The notes under the pieces: generated by a model | Seen by the model: the letters and a program-made list of their open reading frames with translations, nothing else | The model's database searches: none | What the model was told of the DNA's origin: nothing | Part shown: positions 46,045 to 56,770 of the stretch, piece after piece | Layout of the letters: each line of letters starts with the position of its first letter | Position numbering within the stretch: position 1 is the first letter of the stretch | Made by a program: the position numbers and the translations under genes | DNA from: Selaginella moellendorffii | Taxonomy: Eukaryota > Streptophyta > Lycopodiopsida > Selaginellales > Selaginellaceae | NCBI RefSeq assembly: GCF_000143415.4 | Contig: NW_003314315.1 | Span: 1,301,514-1,365,513, forward strand | DNA length: 64,000 nt | Reading direction: 5' to 3'

Positions 46045-48190
46045 TCAAGCTCCTGGTCCATCTTCCACAGCCGTATACATCAAGGAGGCATTGGGCCCGT
46101 CACTTCGAGATAGTACACCTTTCAACTGACTGACATAAAATACCGGATGAATTTTCACCCCAGCTGGCAGCTGCACCCGATAAGCTGCTTTACCAATGCG
46201 CTCCAGCACTTCATATGGACCAGCATATCGATGGGAGAGTTTATCACTCTTCCCTATCCGTAAAGGTACCAAGGTGTTCCGCCGCTCACTTGATGGAAAG
46301 ATCACTCGCACAAAGACGAGATCACCCACCTTATATTCCCGGAATTGGCGATGCTCATTAGCAAACTTCTCCGCTCTATCCCGAGCTGCTTGCAAATTCC
46401 GTTTGCACACCACCAGAATCTCATCAAGTTCTGTGGCCAGATCAGTTGCCTCGGAATCAAGCTTTTCTTGAACGTCCTTACTCAAATGCAATCCCAACTC
46501 CACCGCTGTTCGAGGATGCCTTCCAAACATCACAAAGTAAGGACTTAGCTTGGTTCCACTGTGTTGGCTATTGTTGTAAGCAAATTGCACCAACGGAAGA
46601 TATAGATCCCATTGTCCTTGCCTTTGACCAATGCTACAACGTAGCATATCCTCCACCACTTGATTCACACGCTCAGTTTGCCCATCCGTCTGAGGATGAT
46701 CTCCACTCGAGAGTTTCAAAGTCACTTGCATAGCCTTTGCAAAGCTTTTCCAAAATCCACTGGTGAACTTTGAATCTCGATCACTAATGATGTCCTCCGG
46801 CAAACCAAAATCAGGAAAAACCTTCTCCAAGTAAACCGCAGCCAAGTCTGAGGCAGTGACAGTCTTCCGAAGAGCCAACAACCGCACATACTTCGTCAAC
46901 CGATCCACTATGACCCATACTTGCTCCTTTTGCCTCTGTGTTCGTGGTAAACAAGTGATGAAGTCCATAGAGATATTACACCAACGGCTCTGAGGAATAG
47001 GTAAAGGTTGCAAAAGTCCCCCCGGCTTCTCCCTTGGCACCTTAACCCGCTGACAAAGCTCACATGATTTACAATACTTGAGGATATCAGCCTTCATATT
47101 CCTCCAATAAAAGTTGCGCTTAACCAACTCATACGTCTTCTTCCCCCCAAAATGACCGGCCTCTGGACGATCATGATAGTGGAATAAAACTTGAGTAATT
47201 AACGCATCCACCTGTGGCAAATAGACACGGCCATTGTAGTAGAGAATCCCATCCACCAATGAGAAAGGGGCTTCCATCTGGGCTCGCAAAGAGGCTACCT
47301 CAGCATCCTGAGCCTGAGCATGCTCAACCAATTGCCCAAACTCGCTGACCACCTTACTCAAATGATGACAAAATTGTGTTCATAACGTCGTCACATGACG
47401 AACACGAGATAAAGCATCTGCCACCACATTTGATTTTCCTGGACGATGCTCAATAGGAAACTCCCCAAACTCCATGAGTTTGACCATCCAACGAGCTTGC
47501 CTAGTGTTCAACTCCTTTTATGTGAAAAGATACACAAGTGGTTTGTGATCTGTCAACACCACGAACACTGCACCATAAAGATAGTGCCGCCACGTCCGCA
47601 AAGCATGAACAATAGAGAGTAACTCTTGCTCATATGTGGAATAGCGTTGCTCCGCGGAATTCAAAGTTTGACTCTCATATGCAATAGGCTGTCCCTCTTG
47701 CATGAGAACTCCTCCCAATGCATAACCACTCACATCGCATGTCACCTCGTAAGGTTTCGATGGATCAGTAATGCGAAGCACTGGAGCCTCGCTCAACAAT
47801 CGTTTCAGCGCCACAAAACTCTCCTCTTGTGGCGTCTTTCACTCGAATGGCACATTCTTATGTAACAACCGCGTCAAAGGAATAGCCACCTCTGCAAACT
47901 TATGCTGGAAACGTCGGTAGTAACTAGCCATACCAAGAAAACTGCGCAACTCAGCCACTGTAGTCGGTGTAGGCCAGTTTTCCACCACAGCCACCTTCCT
48001 TGGATCTGTCTTGACACCCTTAGATGTCACAATATGGCCTAAATATTCCACCTCCAACTTTGCAAATTCACATTTGCTCTTCTTCACATAAAGTTTGCTG
48101 TCTCGAAGTAACAAAAGAACCTTGCGCAAATGCACCCTATGCTCCTCCGTATTCTTGCTAAAAACAAGAATATCGTCCAAGAAAATCTCC
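46045..48190 (-). pseudogene. Gypsy pol, second part: end of reverse transcriptase, RNase H, integrase
   Basis: One continuous minus frame from 48190 to 46045 with three in-frame stops at 47839-47841, 47518-47520 and 47380-47382. It begins in the middle of reverse transcriptase with the FLDDILVFS active site, then RNase H (PYEVTCDVSGYALGG, YEQELLSIVHALRTWRHYL). Integrase follows with its HHCC zinc region (FHYHDRPEAGHFGGKKTYEL, CKSCELCQ), the DDE core (ISMDFITCLPRTQR, IISDRDSKFTSGFWKSFAKA, DGQTERVNQVVEDMLR) and the GPY/F-like tail HRYAGPYEVLERIGKAAYRV. No chromodomain was seen after HPVFYVSQLKG. It joins to the gag-pol part at 60533 once the DNA transposon is removed. Confidence 0.92.
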
Positions 48191-48194
48191 ACAA

Positions 48195-48218
48195 AAGCTC
48201 TATTTCGTTAAAGTGGGA
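48195..48218 (+). repeat. Left terminal inverted repeat
   Basis: 24 bases that match 60505-60528 in reverse complement without mismatch. Confidence 0.92.
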
Positions 48219-48636
48219 ATTGTCATTATCCCACTTGTAAAATAAGGTTTCCAAACCTTTATATAGTATATAAATATAACAAAATTCAACTGCATTGAGG
48301 CACATGCCATTTTATTTTAAACAAGGAAATGTCTACTCAATCACTTCTCCTCCCCCTGCCACTGCTTCACCTCTCTCTTCTCCTTGTCATCGTCATCCAA
48401 TTTCTTTCCATCCTTTTAATATTAGCTCAGTTGCTCTGAGTCTAGGTGGAGCCCAAGTCCCCATTCAATCTTTACTTTCCCATTATTAATAAAACAACTT
48501 CTTAGACTTCCAATAACATGCTGTAACACTTCTAGTATAATGCAAATCCTCTCAAAGAATTGTCTTTTAATATTAATACAATGGCATGGAACCCCATGCC
48601 ATAATAAGTTACATTTTTAAATAAATACATGCCATC
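48219..48636. other. Sub-terminal region of the transposon
   Basis: No gene. It holds one palindrome copy at 48581-48602 with an altered centre and half-sites (CATGCCAT) near 48303 and 48628. Confidence 0.55.
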
Positions 48637-49499
48637 TCAGATTGTTATTTTTTGCCTCCAACGCCTATACAATAATCTTGGAATTTCATCACTCTCCACA
48701 CTATCAGGATTTAAACCCAATAGTAATGCCATCTCTTCTCTAACACGTCCATGTTCATGTTCAGTGGTCGAAGAACCCATCTGGTTGAGCAGATTATGGA
48801 GATGCGGATAGTGCTTGGCTAGACAATATACATGCCATAAATGATGACTGGTGTCTGTCCGATCAAATGGCTTCTGATATACCGTTCCATCTGCCATTTG
48901 GTTGATTTCTGCAGCCACCTCCTGGGCTGGCCGGTTCTCTATCACCATCGCTCCAAGCCGTTTTGCAAGGTCCCCCAGAATATACGGTTTCTTCTCCCTA
49001 GTTTCCATACTGCAAGAGATGGGGTGCACTGCATATGTGTGTGTGTTCGCTGCAGTTTTAATCGGCGAGTCATCAATGATGAGGATTTCACTTGAGCTAG
49101 CAGTCCGGTTCATCACTACAGCCTCTGGCTTGACGAAGATGGGCTTGCTACCCCTCACATGGACCATAGTCAAGCAATCTTCCTGCGTTAGGAGAAAGTC
49201 AAATGGTAATATTACTCGCGTCTGATCGTGCATCATCTGTAGCAACGTTAATGCATTGTGGCGCATCATGGATGTCCAAACTCCCAATTGCAAATTGAAC
49301 CCGGCCCTCTGTTTTAAGTGTCGCATGGTCATTATTAGATCCCGCAGTTTCTCCCGTGTGATTAATATGAATCTGTCTCTTTTGACCAACTTGCGACCGC
49401 AGGCTTTGGAGGGTGCAATGACATTCGAGGACGAGCCACGCTCATGGGAGAAAAGGACACCGTTCAGATCAAAAACGATACAGTACCTTCGCCGTGACT
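48637..49499 (-). CDS. FCP1/NIF-type HAD domain exon, 3' end of the transposon's minus-strand gene
   Basis: Last exon of the minus gene, preceded by a 47-nt GT-AG intron (49500-49546, phase 1). It opens with YCIVFDLNGVLFSHERG, the HAD motif I (DxDGx in most phosphatases, here DLNGV with Asn for the second Asp). Later come FNLQLGVWTSMMRHNALTLL and SSEILIIDDSPIKTAANTHT, matching the FCP1/NLI-interacting-factor order (W-S/T-S segment, then the DDSP motif). The DLNG form occurs in many plant FCP1-homology proteins, so activity is uncertain. The C-terminal 120 residues match nothing I know. The exon is intact to its stop at 48637-48639. Confidence 0.6.
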
Positions 49500-49546
49500 C
49501 TGAAATGAAATGCGTCAGTATAAAAAATGGTACAAGTCAATTTTAC

Positions 49547-50130
49547 CATCTACAATATTAGCGAATGGTGCTCCCGATGGTCGTTGAGAGGGTTTTGGTC
49601 GAGGAAACGTGAAGGGCGGAAATACTCTCCTTTGCAATGTGGGGTCAATCGCATCCGATGGCGTGTGGGCACATGCCATTTCAGCTGTAGACTCTGGTAC
49701 AACTGGCTCAATAGTGGCATGGGGTGGTTCCGATGGCGTGTGATCACACGCCATTTCAGCTGGTGCCTCCGTTGGCAAAGTGGACATGACCGAACAGGCA
49801 GCAGAGACGGTGTAGGGAGGTTCCAACGGCGCGTAGTCAGACGATTGGGCACACGTTGAGTCCGTTGGAAATGAGGATACGACCGGCTCGGCGGCTGGGG
49901 CGGCCTCATGTGGGTCCAATGGCGCCTGGTCACCGTCAGTTGGATACGTGGACAAGATTGACTCAGTGGTATGGGCAGCATCAAGTGGAGCGTGGTCAGC
50001 TTGCTTGGCATTGATATGGATAGTAGCCTCCACCAGCTCTGATGACTCTTGCAGCCAAGTAGAGTCCACTGGCGGATCCATATGCATGTCCAAATATCTC
50101 CCTTCGATTGAGATGGTATCCTCCCGTGCT
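49547..50130 (-). CDS. Repeat-containing exon in which the palindrome is translated
   Basis: Part of the minus-strand gene. Degenerate repeats of about 25-30 residues carry the theme DxAPL[ED]P and AEMAC[AD]HTPS. Two palindrome copies (49658-49679 and 49733-49754) lie inside the frame and encode EMACAHTPS and EMACDHTPS. The exon ends at GATG/GTAAAA (49546). Confidence 0.5.
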
Positions 50131-50955
50131 ACTAAAAACAAACTCATTAGCACATTGAATCGACTATACTGTATTTACCATCAACTGCTATTGAGGAACT
50201 AGGACCGATATCACTTGGGCGCACTGCTGATTCTGAAGGATTGGACATACGTTTCGACCCTTGCTTGGCACTATCCTTCCTCGACACTAAAGGCTAGAGT
50301 TTGTAAATTCAACTGAATAATCTCTACTTACCATTTGCTCTGCGACCTACATGGACAATGTTAGAAATGGTAAAAGGTTAGGAATGGATGTACTATTATT
50401 TACCTGATGGTTTGTCTTGTATGACCTTCCTCCGCTGCTCTTTGGCCACCTCAGGCTGGCCATCGTCGTCATCATCGTCGTCGTCGTTATTGTGATCGTC
50501 ACTATTGTGAGGACCATCCAAGTCCTCTTCGTCCTCCTCTTCTTCGTCCTCCTCTTCTTTGTCCTCCTCTTCGTCCTTCTGCTCTTCCTGCTCATTATCT
50601 TTCTCTGGCTCCTCATCCCCCTCCTGCATTTCTTCCATAGGCTGCTCAGGCTGGATGGCTTGTTCTTCCAGAACCATCTTGGGAAAATCATCTGGCCGAG
50701 TCTCCATCTCAAAATACAAGACATCCATAGCCTGTTTTAGTGCGTGACCTAGGACCGTATCCTCACCCGACTGTCTTAACATGGTTTCTGCACGTTCTTG
50801 CACCCTTCGAAGACGACGAGATGAGAAAAACGTGGCCCTGACTTGAAAAGCTTCCCTCATCCATTGTACCTCTCCATTGAGATTGGGGAAGGAGAGTCCG
50901 CCATAGGAATCTGAGTCATGAGGTGGTGACTGCCTGCTTTCACTCAGCCCTTGAT

Positions 50956-51323
50956 CTGCAATGAATGGCATGAGCACACACGCCATAACCGCGAGGCATT
51001 ACCTATCATCTTTTCGTTGCCCTTCTTCCTTTTCGAATCAAACGCCTCTGATCTCGACGAATGTCCAACGTGCTTTCGCTTTTTATGACCACTGTCAGTT
51101 TGAGCTTGGCTGGTGCTTGCCTGTTTTGCCTTTGAAGAAGTTTCTCCTGCAAGGAATGGCATGAGACCACACGCCATTGCAAATATAATTTGTACCTCCT
51201 TTTTTCCTATTGCTTGTCTGTTTGTCCTTCTTTGATGCGCCACCAGTGCGCTTTTCAGTCCTCGTGTCTGAATATTCACAACGATCTATAATCAAAATGG
51301 CGTGAGGCCTCACGTGACCTTAC
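50956..51323 (-). other. Three ultra-short introns each built around one palindrome
   Basis: Introns 51323-51286 (38 nt), 51195-51147 (49 nt) and 51002-50956 (47 nt) in the minus-strand gene each have GT at the start and AG at the end and contain one palindrome that ends 4-12 bases before the 3' splice site. The palindrome is 45-58% of each intron. Joining the exons keeps one reading frame (all phase 1), which supports the splice calls. Introns 54256-54206 (51 nt) and 52838-52785 (54 nt) follow the same pattern. Confidence 0.72.
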
Positions 51324-54300
51324 CTTGTGCAGGTTGTGAGCTCGGCCCAACATGGGTATCTTCAACAGTAGCTGTTAACGCCGTTTCAGCATCTGGGGGT
51401 GGCCACGCTCCTGCATACAGAGCTTGTGAGATAACATTTAAACTTAAAGTGTGTACTCACCAGGTTCGCAGAGAAGATACTGTTTTTCTTTGGCAACTGT
51501 AATTATATGCTCCATTGAAGTCACCTCTTCAATGGAGTTTGTCACCGCAACACACGGGACACCCTTGAGTAGTGCGGCTCGAAAGAATAGTCCGCCGCAG
51601 TTGTACTCGACAACGCATTTGCCCTTGGAGTCGGAAGTAGGTGACCCACCCGCTATTGCGTTGAAGACCCAGCTGAGCATTTCCCATGCTGCACCTGGAG
51701 CTTTCTTTGGATTCGAAAGCTCCATAGCCGTCTTCAGTTCCTCAGGCACGGGTAAATTGACCTCCCTCAAATCAATTCGATTGGCCTTGTCGAACGAAGC
51801 TGGGAAGTCACTCCAGTCCCACTCTGCTGCAGGACCAATAACAAGGGCGAGTGTGAAGATGCGGACATTCGTCGGTATCTTCTTCTTAGCCATTATCCCA
51901 TGGATCTCCCGCATCTCCTTGCCTTTCAACCGAGCCTTCACCTCGTTCAAGGCCTTCTAGAACTTGTGATAGGATTCGGAGTCGTAGATCATATAGTGGA
52001 CTGAAGATTCCACCTCCGCAAGTCCCACCATTAAGTCAATGATGGAGCTGACTTCGTCTGCATGAGTGATCTCCTCGTTTGTGAAGTCCATCACACAAAA
52101 GATGTTCTTGACCTACTCATCTCCGCGGGAAACGATGCTCCTCCACCTTTGATCCTCATCCGAATTCAATTATACCCGGTAAGGTTCTCGATAGGCCTCC
52201 GCTGCGGGGTCGAGCTGTTTCTGAAGCTGGCGGTCGACATCAATCTTAATGAAATTTGGATACTGATCCAACTTCTCAGCTTTACTTTTCGTGGCATCCC
52301 GCAGCAGATCGATGAACTTGGGGGCCCCCTTCACGTACTCGTCGATGTCTTCATTTGACAAATCCAGTGCTTCCATCATCTCTTGCGTGGTGTCGATGCT
52401 CACCCTCTCCACGGCCACTTGCTCGAAGATCCAATCCTTCAATAGCGCACGAGCTCTCAGAGTCGTGCACAAGTCCTCGTATGTCACAATATGGCCGGGA
52501 GTCATTTTGGTCTTGTTGAAGACTACCTCACCACGTAGAAGAGCATTAGCCACTGTCAGAAGGTCGTCGTCGTCTAGAGACCGCGAGAAACGCAAGGCGT
52601 TGAGCTTCAAATCATTGGGCTTCCGGCCGTCCTCCACACCCATTGAGTTTGGCAACTCCCCGTCATGGTACCTCCTCAGCACATCTACCCATTTGTCAAA
52701 AACAACTTTTGTCGCGAGTAGAATGTTATGGATGCTGAGTGTGTCATTGACCCCCAGTGTTTTCGAGAGAAGACTCGAGAATTCCTGCAATGGAAATGGC
52801 GTGAGGCCACATGCTATGCCACATGCAACGAGGCTTACCTGCCAGGCGCTAGTTGCTAGTGCACGTCCTTGTCCTGGTTTTTGTGGCTTCTTCAGTTGAA
52901 CCCAGAGCTTCCGTGTTCGTGCCAATGTCTCGTGCAGACCCGATTTGTAGCACGTTTCTTGCTTGACATTCTGCGCGTGGGAGATGTATATGATAGATCG
53001 GAGGGGCGAGTTGCCTTTTATCAGGCGGACAACTCTTGTCTTGAAGACTTTCTTCACCTCCTCGCCCACCATAATATCCACAACTATCTCTTGCATCGCC
53101 AAGCTAGAATGCTGCCCGGAGACGGCATAGAACCGGATGTTCTGATCGTCCAACACCTTCCTATTGATCAAGTCTGGAAACCTCGTCTTGCCCTTCATTG
53201 TTCGGTAGTAGGGGATCACGTCTGCGATGTCGGGTGTTACTGGACTTGCCAGCATCTTCTGCTTCAGTTTCTCCACCCACTCATCAGATACTAGCCTGTG
53301 GTTGTATTTGCTTTGGATGTCGATACGGCTCACGTCGATTGTATATACTTTGTTGGAATAGTAATAAGTACTATTATCTGCGACGATTTTTGCTGCCTCT
53401 TCTTGCTCTTTCTGCTCTTTGCGGCTCTTCTTTTTGGTGGGTGTAGTGTTCGAACCCGAGGCAATGGCATCACTGAGTAGCTTCTTTTTTGGAGCAGGAG
53501 AGTCGGACGTCGGCTTGAGCTTGACCACCCTTTTCTGCTCCGAGGTAGTTTCCAGATCGACCCCCTTCCCCTTTGCTTCGCGAACTGGAGTCACTCTCAA
53601 CGGCTCAATGTTGGAATATAGTTTTTGAACATCGCCGTAGGTGAGGTCCGTGGATTCCATGTGATCTTCATAGACCCGCAGCGTCTTTGAAATTGTGGGC
53701 CTCCTGGACAACCTCTCCCTAGCTCGCTCTAGGAATTCCTCATAGCCGCTGCCCCCCTCCGGGAAGCCGCTAGGATGTGCAAGGTGGATCTTGAAGGCAG
53801 ACGCTGTCTCTACCACAAGTGCCAGTCCATATTCTTGCATGGAACTGCATGGAGTGTCTGTCACTTGGATGAGGATCCCCATGCATTCTTTTCTCCCACC
53901 ATCTGTGTTGTACAGCCTCAGATCCTCGCCTTCCATCCCGAAAGTCCAACTGGTGAGCTCCTCCTCCTTCTCTGCATCCACATTGACAGTGGCTGGAAGA
54001 AGAACGCAATTCCTCGCCTGTTCAGAAATGCACAACAATTAGAGCTGACAGATGAAAAGCTAGTAGCTGGAAATAACGTGAGGCCACACGCCATTCACCA
54101 CTGCATCAGATGTCTTGAGGCTGCATCCTAAGATGGCGTGAGGCTACACGCCATCTGTAACCGGACTGCACTCAAGAGCCCAATCGGTGCATGCCAATGT
54201 TGCTACTGAATGGCATGTGGCCTCATGCCATTTTCTACTTGGCCTAAAAGACTTACCATTTGAGTAGAGTAGCCTTGCTGCTACGATCCGCTGCACACAC

Positions 54301-55452
54301 AGTGCACATTCGCCAGCGAGTCCGGTTGTCACGCCTCCATTCGGCTTGGAGAGTGGCGCTGAAATCTCCCGGGACGCCAAGTGGGCTGCGTGTGGGTGGC
54401 AGAGTGGGCGGCGGAGTTGGTGGCGAAGTTACAAACTGGGTGTGTCTTGAAGTGGACGCCGATGCACACGAGCGCGATGCGAGCGCAAGTGTGATGCAAG
54501 CGCGAGTGGACGCCAATGCACACGAGAAACCTGTAGAGAAGTGGGGCGCGAGTGGGAGCGCGATGCGAGCGCGAGTACGAAGCAAAATGCAAAACCTAAC
54601 CTCACACGCGCGAAATGTCACGACGGTTGGTAATCCCGCCACGTCATCATTCCTCGGACTTGGGCGCCACCATTAATTTCTGGATCGGCACGCGCATGCG
54701 TGAAATCCAAAAGAAATCCGCAACGTCATCATTCCTCGGACTGCATGCACGCGAAATCCAAAAGAAAGATCATGATTGGGATATCATTTAATACCCTCGC
54801 TATATTTATACCATGCATGATTGGATATTCCAAAGCATCTTGTATTTCCAAAAATGCCAGATGTTCAGCTAAATAAATTGTCAGAGGATTTGATGTGATG
54901 TTCAAGCGTGTGGGCTCATGCAATTTTGATCCCAAAAAATGCACCAAAAAATGCTCGGCGTCATCTGGCGTTATCTCTTGAATGGCGTGGGGCCGCATGC
55001 CATTTTCAGGAGCACATAGGAGTATATTCCTAGAATATTCTAACACGCGCGAGATTGTTTTGAGTTTCCTAGAGATCCAACCGTTAGATCGCAACTAGAT
55101 TTTACAGAATGGTATACAATGTCCTTCTTGATGACCCTGCAAAGAAGCATCTCGATCGGACACCACATGAGACCACACGAGCCTTACAATGTTTCAGGGG
55201 CATTTGCCATAGATCCGACCGTTATTTTGCTCCAAGATTCTACAGTTTGGTGTGCATTGACCTTTCCATCGACACTGCAAAGGGACATCACAATCAGATG
55301 CGGGATCACAAGAAACCAACTTCACTAACTCTGGTTTCACCAAGATCTACGTAAGGAGTTATGAAATGAAAGGACCCTCTCTATTGAAATGTGTTTATGG
55401 TCCTAGGGGCATTGTGACATATCAAAGGATTTTGCATCAAGCTACTGAATTG

Positions 55453-55485
55453 CTAAACCCTAAACCCTAAACCCTAACCCTAAAC
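55453..55485. repeat. Interstitial telomere-type repeat
   Basis: CTAAACCC units: three of the plant form CCCTAAA plus one CCCTAA, 33 bp in all. It sits in the spacer between the divergent genes of the transposon. Confidence 0.85.
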
Positions 55486-56299
55486 ATGTGGCAAATGCTG
55501 CGTGAAGAAAGATGCCCTTTCTGGGCAAATGCTGTAAGAGGCAGATTCCGAGCAGATGTATCTCAAGCTAGCGAAGGGGACAAACGAAAGCTAGCTATAA
55601 ACATGACGGGATGCAAATAGATTATTAGGCTGGTCCTGCGAAAATCAAAAACCATAATTGAAAACATTGAAAATGCAAAAAGAAAGGTTTATAATATTTT
55701 TGAATTTTAAGCAACCAAATGAATGTAAGTAGGGCATGTGTTTGTAAGTTTAAAAATGCCTCAACCACTTAAATTCCCAAGTAAATAAAGCTGTTTCTAT
55801 TTTTGGTACAGGTAAACTTTATAGCGTGTGGGCTCATGCAATTTTGAACCCAAAAATGCACCAAAAAATGCTCGACTAACATTATTCTTTGAATGGCGTG
55901 TGGCCTTATATTGCCATAAATGGACGTACACACACAGCATAATTATTCCTTTACACGGCGAATAATCTTGGCGCGGATCGCTGACATGGCATGGCAAAGT
56001 TCGAATCACTGACATGGCACAGTTGGATTGAGGCAAGGACATGATGTGACAAAGTTCAACCTCCGACAGCAAAGTCTAGAAGCTACTCAGTTTGAAATTT
56101 GTCAGAGGAATCATAAGATCTGGTTTGTCAGAGGATTTGATGTGACGTTCAAGCGTGTGTTATTTTTGAATTCTCGAACTCATTCCTAGGTCTATCATTT
56201 TTGTGCGCCGTGTTCTTGGTTCCGCTGAGCGCAGTGAGCGCTACTTGTGTAAGCGGCGTTGTGAGCTGTGGTTTATGCGTCTACAAGCGGTTGTGGCAT

Positions 56300-56425
56300 T
56301 GCGAGCACCATTGCAAGCGGCAGTTTATGCGAGTGGCAGTTTGTGCGAGCGGCGCTACGAGCAGTTGCGGTGTTGCGAGCGGCACTACGAGTAGTTGCGG
56401 TGTTGCGAGCGGCACTGTCTTTGGT
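56300..56425. repeat. Degenerate tandem array of GCGAGCGGC / GTTGCGGTGTT units
   Basis: Units such as TTGCGGTGTTGCGAGCGGCA recur two or three times with variants. It is probably non-coding. Confidence 0.6.
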
Positions 56426-56770
56426 GTGGCTACCGCTTCCTCTTGATATTCGGCACTTGTGCTTCCTGGTATGTTCACCATGGAATGGTTTAGGACCACA
56501 TTTAGAAATGGCATGAGGCCACATGCCATCTTGGGCCCTTGCAATTTCATGGCTAGCGTATTGTCATGTATGTTTTTACTTGCCTGCAGCTGTGTGTATA
56601 TCAAGATGGCATGAGGCCTCATGCCAATTTTGTGAATGCGAAATTTCACGTGGGTGTCAATAGCATGTTTGAATAATGGCATGTGGCCTCATGCTATTTG
56701 GTATGTTATGATTTAGGCCATTCTCCAATCATTTTTTGTATGGTCTTAACTTCTTTTCTGCATTTTCAGA

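Larger units (their letters stand above)
48637..54300 (-). pseudogene. Transposon-borne multi-exon gene: ParB-like domain, acidic region, FCP1-like HAD domain
   Basis: Reading from about 54300 down: a Cys-rich start (ECALCVQ..., LACTDWALECSP); a long frame 54017-51454 interrupted by intron 52785-52838; small Lys/Ser-rich exons; a strongly acidic exon (about 50955-50400, long Glu/Asp runs); a Pro/Glu/Thr-repeat exon (about 50130-49547); and the FCP1-like exon. Residues about 230-320 of the long frame (VYTIDVSRID, then DEWVEKLKQKM and FYAVSGQHSSLAMQEI) resemble the ParB/sulfiredoxin-like N-terminal fold. Introns 51286-51323, 51147-51195 and 50956-51002 are GT-AG and phase 1. In-frame stops at 52170, 52113 and 51957 show decay. 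Whether it is one gene or two is not certain; the start is not resolved. Confidence 0.55.
54301..56770. other. Central region between the two divergent transposon genes
   Basis: Non-coding as far as seen. It contains palindromes (54982, 55893, 56508, 56606, 56676), a direct repeat (about 54886-55003 and 55818-55917, sharing GCGTGTGGGCTCATGCAATT and the following palindrome; a shorter third piece at about 56124-56160), a telomere-like array (55453-55485) and a GCGAGCGGC-type array (about 56300-56420). It presumably holds both promoters. Confidence 0.6.

Noticed and set aside
49948-53446. Plus-strand frames over the minus-strand transposon gene, including a Leu/Val-rich one at 50417-50740
   Set aside because: The Leu/Val-rich frame is the complement of an Asp/Glu-coding tract; the minus strand carries the domains.
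54123-54156. A 34-nt intron around the palindrome at 54133
   Set aside because: GT and AG are present but the frame does not join cleanly to the next exon, so it was not counted among the supported introns.
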